Shown here: one piece after another, positions 6,115-13,749 of the stretch
Layout: each line of letters opens with the position of its first letter
How positions within the stretch are numbered: the first letter of the stretch is position 1
Source: Candidatus Omnitrophica bacterium CG1_02_40_15
GTDB taxonomy: Bacteria > Omnitrophota > Gorgyraeia > Gorgyraeales > Gorgyraeaceae
Direction of reading: 5' to 3'
DNA: 17,568 nucleotides
NCBI GenBank assembly: GCA_001871815.1
Contig: MNVP01000057.1
Coordinates: 1,357-18,924, forward strand
Notes under the pieces: model-generated
Told to the model about the DNA's origin: nothing
Databases searched by the model: none
The model's input: only the letters and a program-made list of their open reading frames with translations
Made by a program: the position numbers and the translations under genes

Positions 6115-6125
6115 TTTAAATTATC

Positions 6126-7493
6126 ATGGATAAATCAGATATCAATCTTGAGAGAATGCCTCCGCAGAATCTTGAAGCAGAGATGGCTGTCCTGGGCTCT
6201 ATGCTGATAGAAGAAACAGCTATCGGTTATGCTGTAGAAATGCTTGCTAGCGCCAGTTTTTATAATGACTCAAACCGCAGGATTTTTGAGAGCATGCTTA
6301 AACTATACAGCGACAATAAAGCCATTGATATAGTCACACTGATAGAGGAATTAAAAAAGACAGGGGATCTGGACAAGGTAGGAGGATCCACCTATATCGC
6401 AAATCTCACCACAGTTGTGCCCACAGCAGCCAATGTAAGGCATTACGCCAGTATTGTAAAAGAAAAAAGTATACTGAGAAACCTCATCTCGGCTGCTACC
6501 AACATTATCTCGGAAAGTTATGATGCGCAGGGCGTTGTGGAAAAGATTTTAGATAAGGCCGAACGCATAATATTCGATATATCTTCCAAAAAGATAGAGT
6601 CAAATTTTGCGCCGATCAAAGAGATAATAAAAGACAGTATAGAAACCATAGACCAGCTTTATCAGAAAAAGGCCCATGTTACAGGTATCCCTACTGGATT
6701 CAGCGATTTTGACAGCTTGACCGCAGGGCTGCATCCATCAGACCTGGTGGTTTTTGCAGGCCGCCCGTCGATGGGCAAAAGCGCCCTTGTAAGTTCCATA
6801 GCAGAATATGTAGGCGTTGTGGAAAAGATACCTCTTATTATATTCAGCCTGGAAATGTCAAAGGAGCAGCTTGTGCAGAGGATGCTATGTGCTCATGCAA
6901 GAGTAAACGCCCATAATGTCAGGACAGGTTTTTTATCCCAGTCAGATTGGCCAAAGCTTACAAATGCTGCAGGAAAGCTTTCAGACGCGCCTATTTTTAT
7001 AGATGATACAGCAGGGCTTTCTGTCCTGGAGATCAGGGCAAAAGCGAGAAGGTTGAAATCTCAGCACAACATACAGCTTATAATTGTGGACTATCTGCAA
7101 TTGATGCAGGGCATGCCAGACTCTGAGAACAGGCAGCAAGAGATATCAGAGATATCGCGTTCATTAAAGGCGCTTGCAAGAGAATTAAACGTTCCTGTTA
7201 TAGCGGTCAGCCAGCTTTCAAGGGCAGTGGAAAACCGTCAAGATCGCAGGCCTCAGCTTTCTGACTTAAGGGAATCTGGCGCTATAGAGCAAGACGCTGA
7301 TGTAGTAGGCCTTCTTCTGAGAGAGGAATATTATAATCCCACAGAGGAAAACAAAGGCATTGCAGAGGTAATAATAGCAAAGCAGCGTAACGGCCCAGTA
7401 GGCTCTATAAAGCTTGCTTTTCTCAAGGATTACACAAAGTTTGATAATCTTGCCTTAAAGGAAGAAGGCCTGATAGGAGAAGAGGCGTTTTAA
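6126..7493 (+). CDS. dnaB: Replicative DNA helicase DnaB
   Basis: DnaB is the hexameric 5'-3' helicase that opens the replication fork. The 455-residue product has the N-terminal primase-interacting domain (about 10-115, starting at MPPQNLEAEMAVLGSMLIEE), a linker, and the RecA-like motor: Walker A AGRPSMGKS (211-219), catalytic Glu in SLEM (E242), Walker B IIVDYLQLM (319-327), QLSR (363-366) and arginine finger KQRNGP (R421). It has no intein. The rplI-dnaB adjacency is classic. There is no clear ribosome-binding site before the ATG, where a heptamer-array repeat ends. Confidence 0.97.
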   Translation: MDKSDINLERMPPQNLEAEMAVLGSMLIEETAIGYAVEMLASASFYNDSNRRIFESMLKLYSDNKAIDIVTLIEELKKTGDLDKVGGSTYIANLTTVVPTAANVRHYASIVKEKSILRNLISAATNIISESYDAQGVVEKILDKAERIIFDISSKKIESNFAPIKEIIKDSIETIDQLYQKKAHVTGIPTGFSDFDSLTAGLHPSDLVVFAGRPSMGKSALVSSIAEYVGVVEKIPLIIFSLEMSKEQLVQRMLCAHARVNAHNVRTGFLSQSDWPKLTNAAGKLSDAPIFIDDTAGLSVLEIRAKARRLKSQHNIQLIIVDYLQLMQGMPDSENRQQEISEISRSLKALARELNVPVIAVSQLSRAVENRQDRRPQLSDLRESGAIEQDADVVGLLLREEYYNPTEENKGIAEVIIAKQRNGPVGSIKLAFLKDYTKFDNLALKEEGLIGEEAF

Positions 7494-7511
7494 GTAAATT
7501 TCGAGTTTCGT

Positions 7512-7540
7512 TTGACATAGTTTTATATATATGATATATT
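7512..7540 (+). promoter_or_regulatory. Sigma70-type promoter for bamA (near-leaderless)
   Basis: TTGACA (7512-7517), a 17-base spacer and TATATT (7535-7540). The predicted start is near 7547, about 8 bases before the bamA ATG at 7555, with no Shine-Dalgarno sequence in the intervening TTAATTAATAT. It would start the envelope cluster independently of the ribosomal-protein/dnaB string. Confidence 0.65.
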
Positions 7541-7554
7541 AATTTAATTAATAT

Positions 7555-9882
7555 ATGAAAAATAATATCTTTAAATTTATATTGCTTATATTTATGATCC
7601 CGGTATTTATTTTTATAAGGCCCGCTTTTGGAGAGGAGATTTCTTCCGGCCAGAAGTTAATAAAATATGTTGACGTAAAGAACAACAAAACAGTTTCCGG
7701 AGCCACAATCCTGTCAAAATTGAAAACAAAAAAAGGCGGCGCATTTTCTCAAAAAGTGGTGGATGAGGATATAAAGAGGCTGTATCTTTTAGGTTTTTTC
7801 AGCGATGTGAGCGTATCGGTGGAAGATGTCCAGGAAGGCGTAGGCGTTATTTTTACCGTTACAGAAAAAGCGCCTCTTACTAAAATAATTTTTATCGGAA
7901 ATAAGGTTTTTGATTCCAGGAAGCTGGGAGGCATTGTGGAGTCAAAGCTGAATGAATTCGCAGATGAAAGAAAGCTCAAGAAGGATGCGGATAATATAAA
8001 AGATCTGTACGAGAAAAAGGGTTATCCCTGGGTAAATGTAACCTATAAAATTGAGATGGATGAAACCGGCAGTTCTTCCAAAGCTATATTTACGATAGAT
8101 GAAGGAGCAAGAGCGGTTGTAAAAAAGATAGACATAATAGGCAATACTGCGTTTAGCGACAAACGCATAGCAAAGATCATGAAATCCAGGACAGCAGGAT
8201 TTTTCCGCTCAGGGGTTTATAAAAAAGAAGTTCTGGAAGATGATATGGAGCGCATCAAGAATTTTTATAAACAGGCCGGGTTTCTGGATGTAAAGCCGGC
8301 ATATGAACTTCTTTTCCAGGAAAAGTCCAGGAAGAAATGGATTGAGGTTGCTGTGCGCATAGAAGAAGGCAGAAAATATGTAACAGGGGCTATAAAAGTC
8401 AGCGGCAACGCTGTATTTTCCGAAGAAGAGCTGAAAGCGCTCTTGAAAATGAAACCAGGCGACACGTTTACAGAAGAAGGGCTTCATGCTGATGTAGGCA
8501 GTTTACAGGAACATTATTTTGATAAAGGGTATATAATGGCCAGGGTCAGGCCTGATACGCTTTTGAACATGGAAACAGACAGGGTTGACATCATGTATGT
8601 TTTTACAGAAGGAGAGGTAGCGTACGTAAATAAGATCAATATACGGGGCAATACAAAGACAAAAGATATTGTAATACGCAGGGAATTAAGGATAAAACCA
8701 GGAGAACGTTATGACGGAGCAAAGTTAAAAAGGAGCAAAGAGCGCCTTTATAACCTGGGTTATTTCGAAGATATAACATTTGATACAGAAGAAACAGCTG
8801 ATCCGGATAAGAGGGATATGGTGGTGGATGTAAAGGAGACAAAGACAGGCGAATTCAGTTTTGGCGGAGGGTTTAGTTCAATAGATAAGCTTATAGGTTT
8901 TGTGGAAATAGAGCAGAGAAATTTTGATATGTTGAATTTTCCTACATTTACAGGAGATGGCCAGGATCTCAGGCTGAGGGGAGAATTCGGCTCTACTCGT
9001 AAAAATTATTTACTGAGCTGGACAGAGCCGTGGATATTTGATCAACCTCTTTCTTTTGGATTCGACCTTTATACCTCAGAACATAATAAAAGCGGCTCTT
9101 CAGGTTATGCTTATGACGAAAAAAGGCAAGGCGGAAATATAAGATTCGGGAAAGAATTTAATGAAACCTTCAGAGGAGACCTTACTTACAAGCTGGAAAG
9201 CGTAGACATATCCAACCTGGATAGCAATGTTTCTCAGGCATTGAAAGATGAAGAAGGAAAGAATACCCTATCCAGCGCCATGTTTCAGCTTACAAAGGAC
9301 ACCACGGACAATAAATTTAATCCTATAAAAGGGGCTATTTTGACAGGGTCTATTGAAGTAGCAGGCGGGCCTTTTGGAGGGGATAAGGATTTTGCTAAAT
9401 TCTTCAATTCAATAAGTCATTATTCTACAATAGGGCCTTTTGTGCTGGAATTAAAATTGAGGGATGGGGTGGTGTCTACTTATGGCGGGACCAATGGAGC
9501 CGTGCCTGTTTATGAGAGGTTTTTTGCAGGCGGCACATATACAATAAGAGGATACAAAGAACGCGATATAGGCCCGAAAGACCAGTCAGGGGATCCTGTT
9601 GGCGGCGGCACATTAGCTGTCGCAAATGCGGAATTAACTTTTCCAATAGTAGAGAATTTGAAAGGAGCGTTTTTTATAGATGCCGGGAATGTATGGCATG
9701 TTCCTGATAGCAAGCCAAAAGGCGGAGTATCTCCAGGCGGAATCAGAGCAGGCGTAGGCGCAGGAGTCAGAATAAAAACTCCTATAGGCCCGGTTAAGCT
9801 AGATTATGGTTTTCCTGTGAATCCATCTGATGACCAGTCGCATACCGGAAGGATTAACTTTAGTATGAGCAGGGGGTTTTGA
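7555..9882 (+). CDS. bamA: Outer membrane protein assembly factor BamA (Omp85)
   Basis: BamA folds and inserts beta-barrel proteins into the outer membrane. The 775-residue product has a signal peptide (hydrophobic residues about 6-26, likely cleavage after AFG), a periplasmic part of about five POTRA domains (about 35-425; the repeated GNKVF, GNTAF, GNAVF and GNTKT segments mark individual domains) and a C-terminal 16-strand barrel. The conserved loop-6 motif appears as IRGY (664-667), and the chain ends in phenylalanine (FSMSRGF), as expected for a barrel signal. It is followed by skp and lpxD, the usual Gram-negative order. The TGA stop is followed after one base by a heptamer-array repeat. 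Confidence 0.96.
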   Translation: MKNNIFKFILLIFMIPVFIFIRPAFGEEISSGQKLIKYVDVKNNKTVSGATILSKLKTKKGGAFSQKVVDEDIKRLYLLGFFSDVSVSVEDVQEGVGVIFTVTEKAPLTKIIFIGNKVFDSRKLGGIVESKLNEFADERKLKKDADNIKDLYEKKGYPWVNVTYKIEMDETGSSSKAIFTIDEGARAVVKKIDIIGNTAFSDKRIAKIMKSRTAGFFRSGVYKKEVLEDDMERIKNFYKQAGFLDVKPAYELLFQEKSRKKWIEVAVRIEEGRKYVTGAIKVSGNAVFSEEELKALLKMKPGDTFTEEGLHADVGSLQEHYFDKGYIMARVRPDTLLNMETDRVDIMYVFTEGEVAYVNKINIRGNTKTKDIVIRRELRIKPGERYDGAKLKRSKERLYNLGYFEDITFDTEETADPDKRDMVVDVKETKTGEFSFGGGFSSIDKLIGFVEIEQRNFDMLNFPTFTGDGQDLRLRGEFGSTRKNYLLSWTEPWIFDQPLSFGFDLYTSEHNKSGSSGYAYDEKRQGGNIRFGKEFNETFRGDLTYKLESVDISNLDSNVSQALKDEEGKNTLSSAMFQLTKDTTDNKFNPIKGAILTGSIEVAGGPFGGDKDFAKFFNSISHYSTIGPFVLELKLRDGVVSTYGGTNGAVPVYERFFAGGTYTIRGYKERDIGPKDQSGDPVGGGTLAVANAELTFPIVENLKGAFFIDAGNVWHVPDSKPKGGVSPGGIRAGVGAGVRIKTPIGPVKLDYGFPVNPSDDQSHTGRINFSMSRGF

Positions 9883-9883
9883 T

Positions 9884-9955
9884 TCGTCGTTCGTCGCTCG
9901 TTTTTCGTGAATCGTAACGAACAACGAACGACGAACCACGAACGACGAAAACGAA
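9884..9955. repeat. Inverted heptamer array, TCGTCGT/ACGAACG family, copy 2 (bamA-skp)
   Basis: Left arm TCGTCGT, TCGTCGC, TCGTTTT, TCGTGAA (9884-9911); right arm ACGAACA, ACGAACG, ACGAACC, ACGAACG (9917-9944), then ACGAAA and ACGAA running straight into the skp ATG, so the last word ACGAAAT includes the first two bases of the start codon. It fills the whole bamA-skp gap and leaves no Shine-Dalgarno sequence for skp. Confidence 0.88.
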
Positions 9956-10480
9956 ATGATAAAAATTTTAACAGCAATTTTGATAAGCATATTCTTGTTC
10001 TCCATAGCAACCCCTGTATTCAGCGAATCACAAGGCAAAATCGGCTATATTGACCTGTCCAGGTCATTTGATGAGTACCAGAAGACAAAAGACTTTGACA
10101 AAGAGCTGGAAGCAAAAGGCGATATGAAGCAAAAAGAACGGGAGCAGGTTGTTCAGGAAATAAGAAAAATGAGGGAAGAGCTGGAGCTCATGAATAAAAA
10201 TAGCCGCGAGAAAAAAGAGATAGACATAGAAGCAAAAATAAAATCTCTACAAGATTTTGACCAGGAGGCAAAACTAGACCTTACAAAAGATAGGGATAAT
10301 ATGGTAAAAGACATTCTGAAAGAGATGAGTGATGTCATAAAAGAATACGGCGAGAAGAATGGGTATTCAATTATTGTAAATGACAGAGTGCTTTTATACG
10401 GCGACCATGGCATGGACCTCACAAACGAAATTATAAAGATATTGAATGATAAGTATAAGGACGTGTCAGGCGCAAAGTAG
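9956..10480 (+). CDS. skp: Periplasmic chaperone Skp/OmpH family
   Basis: Skp holds unfolded outer-membrane proteins in the periplasm on their way to BamA. The 174-residue product has a signal peptide (MIKILTAILISIFLFSIATP, likely cleaved near VFSES), then the family opening GKIGYIDLSRSFDEYQKTKD, a long charged alpha-helical hairpin (about 45-135, rich in Lys, Glu and Met, forming the tentacles) and the closing segment YSIIVNDRVLLYGDHGMDLT typical of OmpH proteins. It lies between bamA and lpxD as in many Gram-negatives. Its ATG directly abuts a heptamer-array repeat with no visible Shine-Dalgarno sequence. Confidence 0.93.
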   Translation: MIKILTAILISIFLFSIATPVFSESQGKIGYIDLSRSFDEYQKTKDFDKELEAKGDMKQKEREQVVQEIRKMREELELMNKNSREKKEIDIEAKIKSLQDFDQEAKLDLTKDRDNMVKDILKEMSDVIKEYGEKNGYSIIVNDRVLLYGDHGMDLTNEIIKILNDKYKDVSGAK

Positions 10481-10500
10481 AAAAAACAATAGGAGGATTT

Positions 10501-10539
10501 AGTTACGGCAAAAGGTTGCCGCAACTAAAGTGCTCATTA
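10501..10539 (+). repeat. Start-codon-abutting hairpin repeat, copy 2 (lpxD)
   Basis: AGTTACGGCAA (10501-10511), loop AAGG, TTGCCGCAACT (10516-10526; one mismatch to the first arm), then AAAGTGCTCATTA up to the ATG at 10540. The same hairpin and tail precede pth at 3562-3603. A strong AGGAGG (10491-10496) lies just upstream of the hairpin, 43 bases from the ATG, as if the element had separated the ribosome-binding site from the start. Confidence 0.82.
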
Positions 10540-11595
10540 ATGCAAAAAACATTAAAAGAGATAGCCAGTATCATAGACGGCGAAATAGTGGGCGATGAGA
10601 GTATAGTCGTTACAGGCATATGCGGCATCAAGGAGGCAAAGGAGGGAGACCTTACATTTGTTGCGAATTCTAGGTATCTGCCTCTCATGGGCCATACAAG
10701 GGCATCAGCTATTATAACATCCAGGGACGTGAAGATAGCCCCCAAGGCAATTATACGCACTGAGAACCCGTCTCTGGCGTTCGCAAAGATGGTTTCTCTT
10801 TTGGCGCCAAACGATGTCAGGAGGCCGAAAGGCATTCATCCCACAGCTATTATAGGCGACAAAGCAAGGATTGGGAAGAATGTAGCCATAGAGCCATATG
10901 TTGTGCTGGAAGATAACGTAGAGATAAAAGATAATACTATCCTTTACGCAGGCGTGTATGTAGGCCACCATACTAAAATTGGCAGTGACTGTATTATCTA
11001 CCCGTATGTAATAATAAGGGAAAGGGTGAATATAGGAAATAGAATTGTCATTCACGGCGGAACTGTTATCGGAAGCGATGGCTTTGGTTTCTCTACGGTC
11101 CAGGGCGTGCATCATAGAATTCCGCAGATAGGGACAGTAATAATAGAGGACGATGTAGAGATTGGCGCCAATGTTACTATTGACAGGGCGCGGTTTGATA
11201 AAACTATTATAAAAAAGGGCACGAAAATAGATAATCTTGTTCAGATCGCTCATAATGTGTCAATAGGAGAAAATTCCATAATAGTTGCGCAAAGCGGCAT
11301 ATCAGGCAGCGCGAATATAGGCAAAAATGTTACTATAGCAGGCCAATCAGGCGTTATAGGCCATGTCTCCATTGGCGATAATGTTGTGGTGGCGGCTCAA
11401 TCAGGCGTGACAAAATCCATCCCCTCAAATACCTGCGTTTCAGGTTATCCTGCCAAACCGCATATTCTGGCTAAAAAGATTTATGCATTTACCCAGAATC
11501 TCCCTGGTTTATTTAAAAGGGTAAAACAACTCGAAAAAGAAATGGCAAAGCTAAAATCAAATACGAACGGCGAGCGACAAAAGACGAACGACTAA
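10540..11595 (+). CDS. lpxD: UDP-3-O-acylglucosamine N-acyltransferase
   Basis: LpxD adds the second, N-linked hydroxyacyl chain in lipid A synthesis, after LpxC has removed the acetyl group. From the ATG at 10540 it has 351 residues: a uridine-binding N-terminal domain (about 1-97), a left-handed beta-helix of hexapeptide repeats (about 98-305) with catalytic H238 in NLVQIAHNVSIGE, and a C-terminal helix (about 320-340). An in-frame TTG at 10516 would add eight residues, but it lies within the repeated hairpin and MQKTLKEIASIIDGE is the usual family start. The last dozen residues (SNTNGERQKTND) are encoded by a degenerate ACGAACG heptamer array and are not part of the fold. Confidence 0.95.
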   Translation: MQKTLKEIASIIDGEIVGDESIVVTGICGIKEAKEGDLTFVANSRYLPLMGHTRASAIITSRDVKIAPKAIIRTENPSLAFAKMVSLLAPNDVRRPKGIHPTAIIGDKARIGKNVAIEPYVVLEDNVEIKDNTILYAGVYVGHHTKIGSDCIIYPYVIIRERVNIGNRIVIHGGTVIGSDGFGFSTVQGVHHRIPQIGTVIIEDDVEIGANVTIDRARFDKTIIKKGTKIDNLVQIAHNVSIGENSIIVAQSGISGSANIGKNVTIAGQSGVIGHVSIGDNVVVAAQSGVTKSIPSNTCVSGYPAKPHILAKKIYAFTQNLPGLFKRVKQLEKEMAKLKSNTNGERQKTND

Positions 11596-11597
11596 CA
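11563..11597 (+). repeat. One-armed ACGAACG heptamer array overlapping the lpxD 3' end
   Basis: Words ACGAACG, GCGAGCG, ACAAAAG, ACGAACG, ACTAACA lie in exact 7-base register and match the right arm of the arrays at 5507-5587 and 9884-9955. No left arm is present. The array encodes the end of LpxD and its TAA stop, and is followed by the intact lpxC ribosome-binding site. Confidence 0.7.
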
Positions 11598-11615
11598 TTG
11601 TAAATAAGGAGTATC

Positions 11616-12929
11616 ATGGAGCAGAGAACAATAAAAAAGCCAGCTGAATTAAGCGGCGTAGGCCTTCATACAGGGGTGAATGTTAATCTTAAATTTAAAC
11701 CTGCCCCGACCAATACAGGCATAAATTTCATAAGAGTTGATGTAAAAGATTCTTCACTGATAAAGGCTGATATAAACAATATAATTGGCCAAGAAAAAAG
11801 CCCTCGCCGTACCTCGATCGGCATTAACGGGGTAGAAGTGCATACGATAGAGCATCTGATGGCAGCATTGTGGGCGCTTGGCATAGATAATATTATTATA
11901 GAAATAAACGGGCCAGAGCTTCCCGGACTTGATGGGAGCGCAATGGGTTTTATAGATATATTGAAAAGAGTTGGCATTGAAGACCAGGGCGTTCCTAAAA
12001 AGATTTATCAGGTAAAAACTCCTCTATGGGCTGAACAGGACGGGGCCATGATAATGGTTTTACCAGACGACAATTTCAGAGTATCTTATACATTGAATTA
12101 CGAACACCCTCTTTTAAAAGCCCAGTATATATCATTTACTGTAGATGAGGGCGTATTTACAAAAGAGATTGCCGCTGCCAGGACTTTTTGCCTTGAGAAA
12201 GAGGCGAATGAATTGAGAAAAAAAGGCCTCGGGAAAGGAGCTAATTACGATAATACAGTTGTAGTGGGAAAAAGCGGGGTTATAGATAATAAACTCAGGT
12301 TTGAAGACGAATTTGCCAGGCATAAAATACTGGACCTTCTGGGAGATTTATATCTTCTTGGTTATAGCATCATGGGACATATTATCGCGATGCGCAGCGG
12401 CCATCCTCTTAATGTACAGCTTGTGGAAAAGATAAATAATCAAAGAGAAAAACTTCAGACAGGCGGCATAAAAGCTGTTTATGTTGAAGCAAGCGGAAAT
12501 ATTCTGGACTCTATGGATATACAGAAAATACTTCCGCACAGGTATCCGTTTCTCCTGGTGGATAAGATAATCGAAATAAAGACTGATAAAAAAGCAGTAG
12601 GCATAAAAAATATTACAATAAACGAACAATTTTTTACAGGGCATTTTCCAGGCAGGCCTGTTATGCCAGGGGTTTTGATTGTAGAGGCAATGGCGCAGGT
12701 CGCAGGAGTATTGTTGTTGAATAAAAAAGAGAATACGGGTAAATACGCATATTTTATAAGCCTGGATAATGTAAAGTTTAGGAAGACAGTGGTTCCCGGA
12801 GACCAGCTGCGGCTGGAAGTGGAAGTTATAAAGCTCAAGTCAAAGATAGGGCAGGTGCACACAAGGGCGCTTGTGGACGGCGCGATTGTCAGCGAAGCAG
12901 ACCTGATGTTCGCTCTTGTAGATGGGTAA
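11616..12929 (+). CDS. lpxC-fabZ: Fused UDP-3-O-acyl-GlcNAc deacetylase (LpxC) and beta-hydroxyacyl-ACP dehydratase (FabZ)
   Basis: One 437-residue chain carries two enzymes. Residues about 1-275 are LpxC, the committed zinc deacetylase of lipid A synthesis: E79 and H80 in HTIEHLMAAL, H236 and D240 in RHKILDLLGDL, and H263 in SGHPLNVQL correspond to E. coli E78, H79, H238, D242 and H265. Residues about 298-437 are FabZ, which dehydrates hydroxyacyl-ACP in fatty-acid elongation: PHRYPFLLVD and catalytic H343 and E357 in GHFPGRPVMPGVLIVEAMAQ. Both active sites look complete. AAGGAG (11606-11611) precedes the ATG. The two enzymes compete for hydroxyacyl-ACP flux, and the fusion is best known from Bacteroidetes. 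lpxD lies upstream and lpxA downstream. Confidence 0.96.
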   Translation: MEQRTIKKPAELSGVGLHTGVNVNLKFKPAPTNTGINFIRVDVKDSSLIKADINNIIGQEKSPRRTSIGINGVEVHTIEHLMAALWALGIDNIIIEINGPELPGLDGSAMGFIDILKRVGIEDQGVPKKIYQVKTPLWAEQDGAMIMVLPDDNFRVSYTLNYEHPLLKAQYISFTVDEGVFTKEIAAARTFCLEKEANELRKKGLGKGANYDNTVVVGKSGVIDNKLRFEDEFARHKILDLLGDLYLLGYSIMGHIIAMRSGHPLNVQLVEKINNQREKLQTGGIKAVYVEASGNILDSMDIQKILPHRYPFLLVDKIIEIKTDKKAVGIKNITINEQFFTGHFPGRPVMPGVLIVEAMAQVAGVLLLNKKENTGKYAYFISLDNVKFRKTVVPGDQLRLEVEVIKLKSKIGQVHTRALVDGAIVSEADLMFALVDG

Positions 12930-12963
12930 AATTGGCTAAGGAATTCATGGCTTCCTACTAATC

Positions 12964-13746
12964 ATGATAAAAATTCACACCACAGCAATTGTAGATAAAA
13001 AAGCAAAGCTGGCCGACGATATAGAAGTCGGCCCTTATGCTATTATAGGCCCTAATGTGGAGATAGCAAAAGGGGCTGTTGTAGGGCCGCGCGCTACAGT
13101 TGAAGGATATACTATAATAGGAGAAGGAACGCGTATATTTACAGGAGCTGTTATAGGAAGCGCGCCGCAAGACCTTAAATATAAAGGCAAAAAAACATTT
13201 CTCAAGATAGGCAAAAATAACATTATAAGAGAATATGTTACAATGAACCCTGGCACAAAGGGAGGAACCAGCACTTCTGTAGGAGACGAGAATCTCTTTA
13301 TGGCATATTCGCACGTTGCGCATAACTGCAGGGTTGGAAATAACTGTGTCATTGCAAATGCAGGAACTCTTGCAGGGTATGTTACACTGGAAGACAAAGT
13401 TGTGCTAGGAGGGTTTGCAGGAGTACACCAGTTTACAAGGGTTGGAAAGATGGCGATAATAGGAGGCTGTTCAAAGGTTGTGAAGGATATCCCCCCCTTT
13501 TCTACTTGCGATGGAAATCCTGCAAGGATATATGGGTTGAACCTGGTGGGCGTTAGACGCGCTGGTATGCCTCAGAAGGCTCAGCGGGAGTTAAAAAAGG
13601 CGTTTAAGATTTTATTTCATTCAGGACTCGCTTTAAAAAACAGCATAAAAAAAGTTAAAAAAGAAATCAAGCTTGTTGAAGAAGTAAAATATCTCCTGGA
13701 TTTTCTTAAAAGTTCAGAAAGAGGGATTTGTAGAGGCAGCAAGTAA
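12964..13746 (+). CDS. lpxA: Acyl-ACP--UDP-N-acetylglucosamine O-acyltransferase
   Basis: LpxA catalyses the first step of lipid A synthesis, acylating UDP-GlcNAc at the 3-OH. The 260-residue length is typical. An N-terminal left-handed beta-helix of hexapeptide repeats (about 4-190) contains the catalytic histidine H120 in SHVAHNCRVGN (E. coli H125) and the HQF segment (155-157). A C-terminal helical domain follows (about 195-260), starting GLNLVGVRRAGMP. The only upstream purine run, AAGGAA (12938-12943), is 20 bases away and can pair with CTTCCT, so translation may depend on coupling to lpxC-fabZ. lpxI follows after 3 bases. Confidence 0.96.
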   Translation: MIKIHTTAIVDKKAKLADDIEVGPYAIIGPNVEIAKGAVVGPRATVEGYTIIGEGTRIFTGAVIGSAPQDLKYKGKKTFLKIGKNNIIREYVTMNPGTKGGTSTSVGDENLFMAYSHVAHNCRVGNNCVIANAGTLAGYVTLEDKVVLGGFAGVHQFTRVGKMAIIGGCSKVVKDIPPFSTCDGNPARIYGLNLVGVRRAGMPQKAQRELKKAFKILFHSGLALKNSIKKVKKEIKLVEEVKYLLDFLKSSERGICRGSK

Positions 13747-13749
13747 GAT

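Noticed and set aside
10705..11253. Long antisense open frame opposite lpxD (and similar ones opposite glmU, rplY, lpxA and lpxI)
   Set aside because: These mirror strongly conserved sense genes, have biased compositions, and show no promoter, ribosome-binding site or recognisable domain.
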